From assembly GCA_036571765.1 (NCBI GenBank), contig BROE01000005.1, positions 4,803,451 through 4,867,450 of the forward strand: DNA of 64,000 nucleotides. The letters run 5' to 3'. Below, one piece after another: positions 35,701 to 46,172 of this stretch (position 1 is its first letter; every line of letters starts with the position of its first letter). The stretch is from Plecoglossus altivelis (taxonomy: Eukaryota; Chordata; Actinopteri; Osmeriformes; Plecoglossidae). The notes beneath the pieces are model-generated. The model was not told the origin of the DNA, searched no databases, and saw only the letters and a program-made list of their open reading frames with translations. The position numbers were made by a program, and so were the translations under genes.

Positions 35701-38700
35701 AATGTCAGTGCTTGTGTGCGTGTGTCTGTTTTTGTATGGGCGCTGTCACAAGCTATGATGAACACCAGAGACATTCGTTGCATTCCAAGCATTTATTAAG
35801 AGTAGGTGATGACGAGGGAGGGGGAGGGAGAGAGGGAGGGAGAGAGGGAGGGGGAGCATCCTGATAGCAGTGGACATGGAGGAGAGAAGATGGCAGAGTG
35901 GGATTAGACTGTGAAGAAGCCGGTCGGACGCCAGGGAGAAGAGGGGAAAACACCAAACTGGGTGAGANNNNNNNNNNNNNNNNNNNNNNNNNNNNNNNNN
36001 NNNNNNNNNNNNNNNNNNNNNNNNNNNNNNNNNNNNNNNNNNNNNNNNNNNNNNNNNNNNNNNNNNNNNNNNNNNNNNNNNNNNNNNNNNNNNNNNNNNN
36101 NNNNNNNNNNNNNNNNNNNNNNNNNNNNNNNNNNNNNNNNNNNNNNNNNNNNNNNNNNNNNNNNNNNNNNNNNNNNNNNNNNNNNNNNNNNNNNNNNNNN
36201 NNNNNNNNNNNNNNNNNNNNNNNNNNNNNNNNNNNNNNNNNNNNNNNNNNNNNNNNNNNNNNNNNNNNNNNNNNNNNNNNNNNNNNNNNNNNNNNNNNNN
36301 NNNNNNNNNNNNNNNNNNNNNNNNNNNNNNNNNNNNNNNNNNNNNNNNNNNNNNNNNNNNNNNNNNNNNNNNNNNNNNNNNNNNNNNNNNNNNNNNNNNN
36401 NNNNNNNNNNNNNNNNNNNNNNNNNNNNNNNNNNNNNNNNNNNNNNNNNNNNNNNNNNNNNNNNNNNNNNNNNNNNNNNNNNNNNNNNNNNNNNNNNNNN
36501 NNNNNNNNNNNNNNNNNNNNNNNNNNNNNNNNNNNNNNNNNNNNNNNNNNNNNNNNNNNNNNNNNNNNNNNNNNNNNNNNNNNNNNNNNNNNNNNNNNNN
36601 NNNNNNNNNNNNNNNNNNNNNNNNNNNNNNNNNNNNNNNNNNNNNNNNNNNNNNNNNNNNNNNNNNNNNNNNNNNNNNNNNNNNNNNNNNNNNNNNNNNN
36701 NNNNNNNNNNAACAGGAGAAGTGTAAAAGCGAGTGAAAAGAAGGAATGAGAATGACATTTGATCCAGGAAGCAGGCGATGGAGGAATTCTGAAGTAAATG
36801 TAAGGAGAGATGATTCAGGAAATAAGTGGAAGATGATTGAAGACTTATAGTAAGTAGCAAAAGAGACAGAAAGAGAAAGAGAGAACAGAAAGTGATGTTG
36901 CGCTTCACGCCATGCCTTGGTTAGCCTAACACTTGGCGGAACAACGATGAAAGTAAAAAAGGTGAAATTACATCCGACTCCCATTTAGATACATTAACCT
37001 GTCAACACTGAGCAAGGTGTGTGTTCACCAGTCCTGTGTGTGTCGGTGTTAACTCTGCGGGAGGCTGCCTAGTGTGCGGTCGTTGTCCCTGGCGACAGGG
37101 CCGTGTGTGGGTTAAGCTGCTAAAGAGATTGAAGTGTCAGGTGTGTTTGATGTTGGCTGGCTGTCCTACCGGGCCACAGGCATTAAGACTCCTGGTTACT
37201 CCATGCTTACCCTACAGCAATATAGCAAGTCTGTGACATCTAGATCCTGTCATTAGCCAGTATCTACCCTCTCTGACAAGTCTTACAGGAAAGTAGTGAC
37301 CAACTGGCTGCGGTTCTCTTGATAGATTTGGACAGAAATAGACAGGCAGCTTTTGTGAAGAATGCAAGGGAGTGGAGAAGGAACACACACACACACACAC
37401 ACTGAAACACACACACACACTGAAACACACACACACACACAGACACGCTGAAACACAGACACGCACACAGACGCACTGAAACACAGAGGCACCCGCACTC
37501 AAACACACCTCTACAGACACAGAAATACACAGAAACACACTTAAAACACACATACGGAGAAAGAAGCACATATGCCAACAGAGACACACACACACACACA
37601 CCCAAACACACACACACACCCAAACACACACACACACCCAAACACACACACCCAAACACACACACCCAAACACACACACCCAAACACACACCCAAACACG
37701 CAGGATGATCCCACACACGCTCTGATGCCTGCCTGATATGCTGCGTTGCATTCTTTTGTCCGTGTTATAAAAGTCTAGTTTATGGGGCCCTGCTTGTCCA
37801 CTTGATTGCCTATCGGACAAGGCCACGCCCTTTTCTGAGGACTGCTTCTCGCTTCCTGACTGACTCTGTCATTACAGCTTAACAAAGTCTCTTTTACAAG
37901 CGTCCTTCTCTCGTAGACTGTCTGTACTTTTCCTTTTGTCTCTGTCTTTTAAGGACACACTCTGACACATAAACACACACTAATGCACTGCTCTTGCTTT
38001 ATGGAAGCACTCTTGCGCGTCTGTGCGCAATGGATGTGGTGTACTTTTTGCGAGTGGCTTGCGTCAGAACCCAGTGCACAATGACCTCGGTCGCATGTTT
38101 CCCAACAGATAAAATACATGCCCCTGCATGCGCACACACACACACACACACACACACATACTCATACACACACAGATACACAATCAGACACAAATAGTCA
38201 TTGAAGCTGGAGACAGAGGGACGTCTGTTTTTGAGTCCTGGTAAATGTTTTATGAATGGGCTGGGCGTGACGTAAGGGGCCCGTCCTTGATATAAGGTGG
38301 GTGGCCTTCACACAAATCTGTTTGTGTGGATATGTGGGTGTGTGGGAAAAGAGGTGGGAGGAGGGGTGGGAGTGCGCGACTGCTACTGTGATTATCTGGT
38401 CCTTTTTTGTGTTTCTCACACTCAACCTGTTTGAGACTCCTCATGAACAGGCGTAGTGACTCAGTCGTCATGTTCTTCTCTCTCCAGAACCTCATGAACA
38501 GGCGTAGTGACTCAGTCGTCATGTTCTTCTCTCTCCAGAACAAGCCGTGGCAGAAGGTGAAGACGATGGTCCACTGGACACCTTTTGTGGTGTCATTCAA
38601 AAAGAGAGACTGGGTGCAGCTCGCTGGCCATGACGGTACACACACACACACACTCACACACACAAACACTCACAGAGCAGGTACACACACACACACACAC

Positions 38701-41177
38701 ACTCACACATGAACACACACTCACAGTGCAGGTACACACACCCTTACAGTGCTCTCCTTCTTTCCATCTCTAACCTCAGTCGTCGTCCACGTTTGAATCC
38801 TCTTCTTCTTCTTCTGTTCTGGGTCCGTGTGGCCGCCCCTCTCTGTCCTCCACAGGTAACTTCCAGGCAGGGGAGCACGGCCGCTTGCTGAAGCGCCACA
38901 GCGAGTGCGAGCAGCTGTGTCTGGAGAAGCTGATGAGGGACACGCTGCGGCCCCACGTGCCCGGCTACCACGGCGTGGTGCGGAAAGACCAACAGGACTA
39001 CAACCTCATGGACGACCTACTGGTTGACTTCGACTCGCCCTGCATCATGGATTGCAAGATGGGCAGCAGGTGAGCTGGGAAGGAGGAAGGGGGGGAGAGG
39101 GGGGGGGGTCGTGGAGGAGGACGCGGAGAAGGAAACGTAGCACGCTGACTCTCTCAGCCAGACTGTCGCGCACGTTCACTTGCAGGTGCGTTAACCCCTT
39201 GTCTCCCTGTCAGGACCTACCTGGAGGAGGAGCTCAGGAAGGCTCAAGAGAGGCCACGCCCACGGAAGGACTTGTACGACAAGATGGTGGCCGTGGACCC
39301 GGAAGCACCGACTGAGCAGGAGAGGGCCCAGACGGGAGTCCTCAAGCCCAGATACATGCAGTGGAGGGAGACCATTAGCTCCACAGCCACCTTGGGCTTC
39401 CGCATCGAGGGCATCAAGGTGAGGTTTAGAAAAAGCCCTTCGTTGATCCTTGGGTAATAGAACTGGACAACTTTTCCTGATGGGAGAAAAGTGATGTGGC
39501 CCTCCCACACACATGCACACATACACACACATACACACGCACACTTACACACGCATATACACGCACACATACACATGCACACGCAGGCTGGATTCAGTGG
39601 TCTTTGAATGAGGTAATCCGCTGTAGCAACGCAATAATGGAAATGCGCATACTTCTGCTTTATATAGTAATACTTGCAAAACAGGTGGTCAGTCTTTAAA
39701 ACACTACACACGTTTAGTATCAGCCATGTGACATCTGCATACCCAGTCTCATTCTCCATCCTTGCAACGTGTCATTACAATTATGGGGAATTATAAGGTT
39801 GTGGTTTTGACTGGCCAGACTTCAGATCTAGATAAACCGCTGCTTCTTCGGCTACAAACGGTGTCAAAAAATACGCCCTGTTTGTTGCATTGTCTGGTTC
39901 AGTAAGGGATGGTCGCAAACATCTGCTTTCCACCCAAGTCAACCGTTGGGAGCTGGTGCCAGAGCCGGTTTGGAGCGCAATTTGCCTTTCAGGAACCGCC
40001 GGTTAGCTTTCTCACGGCTAGAGAGTCACGTCATTACATCACTATATTTATATCTCTCCCTGCAACGTAAGCGCGATATCATTGAACGCACGTTGTTAAA
40101 GTACGCTACTTTATCGAATGGTCATGGCAAATTTCCCATTTTAGAAATAAAATACGATCGTTTTTAACGACTTCCCTGCCCATTTCTCGTCACATTTTAA
40201 TTCAGATGTTGATTTACACGAACCGTTTAGATGCAATATGAATTGTAAAAACTAGCAATAGCGGTCAAATGAGTTTGATCGTCTCATTGGCCAGCCCCGG
40301 ACGCAAACGGTTCTTACTTTAGCCCAGAAATGTTTCCTATTTCGGAGCCGGTTCTTAGGCTGTCGAAAAAGAAAGAACTGGTTCGAGATTAAGCACTGGC
40401 TCCGAACCTGCACTCATAATGCGTTGGTGGAAAAGGGTTATGTCAAATGTGTCTGTTATTGTGTGCAGAAAGCCGACGGAACGCGCAAAACCGACTTCAA
40501 GAAGACCAAACAGCAAGAGCAGGTGAAGCAGGCGCTGGAGGAGTTTGTGAACGGAAACGTGGATGTCCTGGTGGGTGTCTCCAGTGGAATGGACTCCTAC
40601 TTGTATTAACCTAAAGTGTGTGGAGAATGTTAGTCCTTTAATGACTTTCTCCATCTTTCTCCGTCCTCTTTCAGAAACTTTACCTGCAGCGTCTGGAGGA
40701 ACTGCGCTCTGTGTTGGAGAAATCCCAGTTTTTCAGGACACATGAGGTGAGACACACATCTCTAAGGCTACTTAGACTCCCACACGTCGCACTAACCCTC
40801 CACAACATGGCTGGAAGCTGGGTTATTATAGACGTATCTATTCAGTTAGATAACACACTAACAGGCACATAAATCTAATATATGACTCACACGCCCACAG
40901 CCACACACATATCGATGGTTCTCTCACACACACGCTCACCTCCCCTGTTTTCTTGTCCCAGGTGGTGGGAAGCTCCCTCCTGTTCGTCCACGACGCTTCA
41001 GGGCAGGCCCGCGTGTGGATGATCGACTTTGGGAAGACGGTTCCCCTGCCTGCCCCTCTCATCCTGGACCACCGGAGCCCCTGGATGGAGGGGAACCGGG
41101 AAGACGGCTACCTGTGGGGTCTGGACAATCTCATAGACATCCTCAGGACCATGCAGCCTTCTGGCTTTGAACCCTGA
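30644..41177 (+). CDS. itpkc: Inositol-trisphosphate 3-kinase C
   Basis: The enzyme phosphorylates Ins(1,4,5)P3 to Ins(1,3,4,5)P4 and so shapes calcium signalling. Exons: 30644-31789 (382 codons), 38539-38635, 38856-39069, 39214-39418, 40469-40570, 40675-40746 and 40962-41177. They total 683 residues. The N-terminal exon is variable but ends in the family's acidic/serine region (CSDSGCGGSPAL, SSASSFDESEDD). Exon 2 carries the calmodulin-binding segment (PWQKVKTMVHW, then WVQLAGH). The catalytic core has the PxxxDxKxG motif (PCIMDCKMGSRTYLEEE), the SSLL motif (GSSLLFVHD) and the metal-binding IDFGKT motif. The block ITPKC-C19orf54-SNRPA matches human 19q13.2, which decides C over A or B. The start MGQTRS fits an N-myristoylation motif. 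The intron from 31790 holds an alternative first exon and a sequence gap. Confidence 0.93.
32609..32890 (+). repeat. CT/GTCT polypyrimidine tract
   Basis: About 280 bp of (CT)n with GTCT and GTGTCT interruptions in itpkc intron 1. It generates false Ser/Leu and Arg/Glu frames. Confidence 0.95.
33510..33602 (+). repeat. 12-bp minisatellite
   Basis: About seven tandem copies of 'tctctgtgctag' in itpkc intron 1. Confidence 0.85.
33740..33905 (+). repeat. CA microsatellite
   Basis: CA repeat with GACA interruptions, passing into an alternating purine-pyrimidine CG/CA end ('cgtgcgtgcacgtacacgtg'). Confidence 0.9.
34965..35075 (+). CDS. itpkc: Candidate alternative first coding exon of itpkc
   Basis: An ATG at 34965 opens 37 codons that run to a consensus donor (GTTCAG followed by GTAAGA) and end in phase 0. 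That is exactly the phase of the downstream itpkc exon at 38539. The peptide begins MLTVQGACCWLRSRLLS and continues VSVCACVSAGLLLHYCS: one hydrophobic stretch with five cysteines, suggesting a membrane anchor and/or palmitoylation. The local DNA is more CG-rich than its surroundings. Spliced to exon 2 it would give a 338-residue kinase consisting of the calmodulin-binding segment and catalytic core. The frame, phase and splice site are seen; expression is inferred. Confidence 0.55.
35968..36710. other. Assembly gap (N run)
   Basis: 743 undetermined bases. Long reading frames across it are artefacts. The left flank is GA-rich, which may explain the failure to assemble. Confidence 1.
37383..37700 (+). 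repeat. CA microsatellite with CACCCAAA units
   Basis: CA repeats broken by 'ctgaaacacaca' and then by regular 'cacacacccaaa' units, inside an itpkc intron. Confidence 0.9.
38440..38541 (+). repeat. itpkc: Perfect 51-bp tandem duplication of an itpkc splice acceptor
   Basis: Copy 1 (38440-38490) and copy 2 (38491-38541) are identical. Each contains a pyrimidine tract, CAG and the first exon bases AAC. Acceptors therefore lie before both 38488 and 38539. The added 51 nt is open in the itpkc frame and would insert 17 residues (NLMNRRSDSVVMFFSLQ) before NKPWQKVK. Confidence 0.9.
39930..40442 (+). mobile_element. Non-autonomous DNA transposon (hAT-like MITE)
   Basis: A segment of about 0.5 kb whose ends both read inward as CTTTCCACC / CTTTTCCACC, followed by 'gagctggtgccagagccgg' at the left and the similar 'ggttcggagccagtgc' at the right (reverse complement). 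The interior is AT-rich and non-coding, with internal copies of the GAACCGGTTC theme. It lies in an itpkc intron and ends only about 27 bp before the acceptor of exon 40469. Target-site duplications were not resolved, so the exact boundaries are uncertain. Confidence 0.55.
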
Positions 41178-41369
41178 GAGGGAGGACATGGCAGGAGCGA
41201 TGGGGGTTGAGGGGTGGGGGGGGAGGGAGCAGGAAAGATGGAGAACGTTGAAGCAGAGGGGGTTGCTACAGATGGACGTGGGTGGGACTGGTGGTAAACA
41301 GAGAGAGAAGGAGAAGAACACGGAATATCTGTGGAGGATGACGCTACTCCTTTTTGTCCTCGCCGGGGG

Positions 41370-41412
<43 letters not shown>

Positions 41413-43262
41413 GAGAGAGAGAGAGATCTTAACCACACAACTGGCAGCATCCCCCATCTCATTCACGTCTCTCATTAACAATGTTGACTGCCACGCACGC
41501 AAACACAGACCTACTCTCTCCCCTTCTCTCCCTCTGCTGGCTGAATGGATGCGCATACCACACTTCCTTTTGAAGTGACCTTCGAACCTTAGAAGAGCAA
41601 GGGGGAGAATTCTATTTTTGCAATGGACCATTGATTATTTTTGTCTTTTCCTACTCAGTGTACTAGTATACACCAACACTACTGCTCTGGGCAGTCCAGT
41701 GTGTTTGAACTGACCCAGAGCTTTTCTATGTACATAGACATATTTAATTTTGTTTGCCTTCGAATAGCCTTTTTATTGTACACTTTTCTGTGCCTAGGTC
41801 TGAGTGTTTGAGAATGTGGTTTTTCCGACAGGAAGGTTGCTGATAGGATAGGCAACAAAAGATCTACAGTTTTTTCCAACTAAATGATAAATCACTTTTC
41901 TTCTGGTAAATGATCGGGAAAATACAGAAAATGGCCTCAAAAAGCCTTTTTTGTTAATGTTTTACATTCTTTTCTTATTGGGCAAATGTCTCTGGCCGTG
42001 ACCAAACTGCAATGTATTGCACTATGATTGTAGCTAAAAAGCCATGGAACAAAGCCAGCTCTGTATGTGTTTAACTACCTGACGTGCCCTGGGCTCATGG
42101 TCAGTCATTGTTTTTATTTAATTAACGTTGATTCAGCTTGATTATTCAGTTCCACGCAGCAGTTTGGGCTGACTGACCTGAATGGCATGTGTGGCTGTGT
42201 TCGAAAACTGGAAAAGGTTCACATTTGAAGCTTAGCGACGAGTCTTACTGGATGAATGATTTGAAAGGAGTTTTCTTTGCTGGTGTTTTTTTTAACAAAG
42301 AAGATTTTGTCTGTGAGACAACTGTGGACAAGCAATTTATCTCACAAATGACCACCAAAACCTGGGTTAGACTGAAGGTGCGTATACACCTATGCTGATG
42401 ACCAAATGTGACCATGGCATTGACTTGTATCAAAGCTCAACTCTTTCTGAGGTTCTTGCTCTATCAGATGACATTCCAGTCCCAAGTCTTCCTGTACGAG
42501 ACTTCCAGTGAGGGAACCTCGTATGTGTGTGTGTGTGTGTGTGTGTACACACCTCTACACCCTCTCTTTAATAGAACTATGTTCAGTGTGGTGCATATGT
42601 CAGTGGTGACATCATAATGCAGGGGATTATGTCTGGACCTACACCATAAAGCTAATTTTTCTGGAATGATTTTCTGTTTACAAACAAAGTATTACATCTT
42701 TCCCTGTCTTTATATTACCCAGCTGACTGTTTTCATACTGTTTATGTGGTCTGCCTGAGAACTGGCCAGTGTGTTCGTCAAACTGGTGTGTGTGTGTGTG
42801 TGTGTGTGTGTCAGGGTCGTGGGGTGCGGAGGTATTTTCTAGCTTTTATAACCCCTTGTGTCTTGTGTTGCATCTCAGAATTGTGTGGATTGTCTGGGAG
42901 GAGACCCAGGATGCTGATTGAGGTTAACTGTCTCTACTGACTCTGTCTAAAACACCATTAATTGCAATAAACTGGAATGAAGATATTAGGAATGGTTGTA
43001 TTTTCTTCTCCAAGCCAAGGTTCACGTTCTATCTCCGACGTTCAAAATACTCAATGTATCGTCCCGTTCAAATATTGTCAGCAGTTTATTATATCTGATG
43101 CAGAATGTAAACAAGTGCATTTGGATACTCTTTCCAATTTCAATGTTCATTTTTACACATTGACCTTACTGGATTTAAATAGGCACATGGTGGTATTATA
43201 CAAAGAGGCTGCCTGGCTGCCACCATCTGCAGTGTCATAATCCTATATGTCTTTACAGCATA
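41178..43262 (+). other. itpkc: itpkc 3' UTR and spacer
   Basis: Long 3' UTR with a GA microsatellite (41371-41426), a GT repeat (42523-42546), another GT repeat (42784-42811) and a canonical AATAAA at 42966-42971 that plausibly ends the transcript about 1.8 kb after the stop. No further coding sequence. Confidence 0.6.
42966..42971 (+). terminator. itpkc: Probable itpkc poly(A) signal
   Basis: Canonical AATAAA. It is the best candidate before the foldback element and the convergent actmap gene. Confidence 0.5.
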
Positions 43263-43466
43263 GGTGTCAAACTCCGGTCCCTGAGGGCCACTGTCCTGAA
43301 GGCTTTCGATGTTTCCCTGCTCCAGCACACCTGATTTTAATGAATGGGTTGTTATCAAGCTCTGTGGAAGCCTGATAATGACCCTTTTTTAGAATCAGGT
43401 GTGCTGGAGCAGGGAAACATCGAAAACCTTCAGGACTGAGGCCCTCGAGGACCAGGGTTTGATACC
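43263..43466. mobile_element. Foldback/MITE element
   Basis: A 204-bp inverted-repeat element. The left arm (GGTGTCAAACTCCGGTCC, then the segment to 'ctgctccagcacacctgatt') is matched by the reverse complement of the right arm ('aatcaggtgtgctggagcag' to GGGTTTGATACC), leaving a loop of about 60 bp. The sequence resembles a dispersed family common in fish genomes. It lies between the itpkc and actmap 3' ends. Confidence 0.8.
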
Positions 43467-43624
43467 CTTGCTTTACTGGCTCAAGTGATTGAAACACCTG
43501 ATAATATATCTGAAAGCCAGTAAAGTCACTTGCCTTGTCGTCAGGGAGACAGAACACATGCAACAAACAGCACCTCGTAAACAAACAGACGACAGCGATT
43601 CTCCACAGCGTGTCCTCCGAGGCC

Positions 43625-45194
43625 TCATCCCTGAGTCGGAGCCCCAGTATGAAGCAGCACCGCCTGGCCAGCGAGCCCAGCCTCCACCCCCTCCTGGGGG
43701 ACCACGTACGTCGTCCCGTCCCCAGCCCTCTGGGGGGCCATCTCTCTCAGCTGATCGTTACTCTGGACCAAGCTGTCCAGGTTCCACAACTGGTAGCGCA
43801 GACTCTTCCCCTGCTTGGCCAGTACGTAGGCCTCTCTGAGCTCTGAGTCGGGGCAGGGGAATGATCCGACCCTGGGTAGGAGTAGCCAGGGCAGGGTGGG
43901 GTCTGGCTCCGCCTGCTCTTTGTTTACAGTTCCCTGGGCTAGCCCGAGCAGAACACCTGGGGGTCAGGGGGAAGTTAGTCAGTGCCGTAGATGAAGACTG
44001 TCTTCCTGTATGTGTATGTGTGTGTGTGTGTCACCTGTTCTCACCTGAGGCCGCGGCCCAGTGCGCCCTGTGTCCGCTGCGTCGACACGGCTCGTGGTTC
44101 AAGTCCTCGTCGTATCTGCGCCGAAGCAGTCAAGGACCTGCGGCACGTTTTTCTTGCAGCGTGCAAAAGCAAGTCACGTCCTATCGCATGCTGCTGCGCT
44201 ATCAACACAGTTGTGCTGTTTAATCACCCTCCACCCGCTTTAACGATAGACAACAGATAGCGTAGGGAGTTGTGTGTGTGTGTGTGTTTGTGTTAAAGGA
44301 TGCGGGATGAGGACAGGCTGTCCCTCACACAGATGTGTCAAGATGGTTCTGATGTTGGCTCCTCCCATTCCCCCCGTGAGAAGCTCCGCCCTGCACGCAC
44401 ACACCTCCTCTGCAAGCAGGGCCATGTCCTGGGCTGAACCACCAGAGCAGATCGTTCCAATGAAACGTCAAGTTTCTTATCATCTTACTGCTGTACGGCT
44501 TCTTAGCAGTATCTTGAGTAACATTATCGTGAGGAGGTTACCTGAGAACATCTCCCCTTGGGCTGTGTATCCCCTGTCCATCGCTGTTTGGACTACCGTT
44601 TCCATGGAAACGTCTAAGCGGGGATTCCGTAGATGAGCTGCCATCCACAACGCAACTAGACCACACCTACACGTAAACAGACGCAGTTTGGGACCACAGA
44701 TTGGTGTGAAGGTGATCAGGTATCCTACTGAGTGTCTAACACCTGATGGCAGCAAAAAGATCTGACAGTTTGTGTTGTTTTTAAAAAATCAAATAAAGAA
44801 CTGAACAGGATATGTGGTCTATGAATGGAGCAGGTTAATGGGGTTGGTCTGGAGACTTACTGAGGCCCGTCTTGGATGAGGGAAGGTATATATTTGTTGA
44901 ATAATATCCACTGCAGGTCTTTTTTTAAGCTGCGGAACAGAAATACGAGTCTCCTTATCAAGAAGATCCTTGGTCTCCATGAACAACCTGAGACGTCATT
45001 GTTTCTTCTCACCTACTTTCTCTCTGGGTGAGCAGCAAGCGAGCTTCTGCATAATCTCCTTCTACGGGGGTCTTTCCCGCTGCGATAGCCTGATACAGCT
45101 TCTTTTTGCTGGGTACTTTGGCGGCTACAAGTGGGGGTGGTCCTGGTGGAGGGGGTGGGGGAGGTGGCGGTTGAATGGGTTGCTCTATGGACAT
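43625..45194 (-). CDS. actmap: Actin maturation protease (C19orf54 / ACTMAP)
   Basis: ACTMAP removes the acetylated N-terminal residue(s) of actin, a cytosolic cysteine-protease activity. Six minus-strand exons join in frame to 302 residues: 45013-45194, 44861-44929, 44542-44666, 44304-44433, 44045-44115 and 43625-43956. The N-terminus MSIEQPIQ is followed by a polyproline run, which in the family binds profilin-actin. The core has LQWILFNKYIPSLIQDGP joined to CGLVALWMA (the proposed nucleophile Cys), DRGYTAQGEMFS, TGGMGGANIRTILTHL and the His-bearing YDEDLNHEPC, RAHWAAASGVLLG. It ends in KQGKSLRYQLWNLDSL and TYVVPQEGVEAGLAGQAVLL. The donor at the end of exon 44304-44433 is GC, not GT; the phase (CC/A for Pro in LIPYDED) supports that junction. 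Intact and conserved next to snrpa, as in human. Confidence 0.92.
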
Positions 45195-46172
45195 GTCCTG
45201 GCCCCTGTCAAAGTATAGTGTTCAGATAAAATGTTCAGACATGTTACATGAAACACATCGATCTGGAAAGTGAACTGTTGAACGGCTAGTTGACGTTACA
45301 CACATCAGAGTCCCTGGCTAGTTGACGCAAATCATTTCACTACGACCACGTATAACAGTGACACCCAAGTAGCTTGCAAGCGTGTTTGTTAACCACTCAC
45401 TTTCAGATCCTGTTCAGAAACCCAAACTAGTTCAAAGTCATAAAATGTGGTGGACGTGTTCTATCTTAATCTCTGGCTAACAGTTTTAGCATATGTTCAA
45501 CAGTATATTTGGCGATGGACATCTCAATCACGTCTAAAACTCAACTCACTGTCAGAGTGTAACAAACCGGAAACAGTATCTCATGGGGTAAACTCGTTTT
45601 GCTATAACCCACTTTCTTTGTCCGGACGTGTATTTCAAGCTCACTCGCTAAGCCCAGGGCAGACTGTCTTGCAAATAGGCGGAGCTATAGAAAACAAAAT
45701 GCGAGGATGTTCACCGCAGGATTGTACAGCTCAATATATCGAAAACACAATTTGACAGGAAACGGAAACGAGGAGGCGGAAAACTATCCGTGCACACAAG
45801 ATAACGACAGCCAGTTCATTCATCGAACAACTTCTAGGTTGTTTCTGCTCCCAACGCCGCGGTAATTTTTTTTATTTGTTTCAGAAACATTACGACCGGT
45901 CAGAAACAATTAAATAACAAATTATTCCATATTCTTAAATATTTGGTAGACCATGTAGCCAACTGCAGTTAGCTAGCCACATGCTCATTCGCTCTGTTTC
46001 TACACTAACTGTTATCTAGAAAGGACGATTTCTGCACTCGTGCTCTGCTAGCTAGCTAGTGCTAGTGGTGGAACGATTACTTGACGGGCTAGCTTTGTTG
46101 ATTTAAAACTGAATCTTTGTTAGTGAAAACTTTTCGCTAACTTATGTTTAATCTCATTTTCATACCCAGAAA
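45195..46172. other. Divergent promoter region actmap / snrpa
   Basis: About 1 kb between the actmap and snrpa start codons. No coding exon seen. The sequence is AT-rich, with a GC-richer patch near 45760-45870 that may hold the start sites. Confidence 0.5.

Larger units (their letters stand above)
35076..38487 (+). other. itpkc: itpkc intron, second part, with assembly gap
   Basis: No coding exon seen. It contains the N gap, a GA-rich stretch next to it (35800-35870), CA repeats (37383-37700) and a short CA repeat (38131-38180). Confidence 0.6.

Noticed and set aside
35746..36984. 412-codon and similar frames spanning the N run
   Set aside because: Open only because undetermined bases contain no stops.
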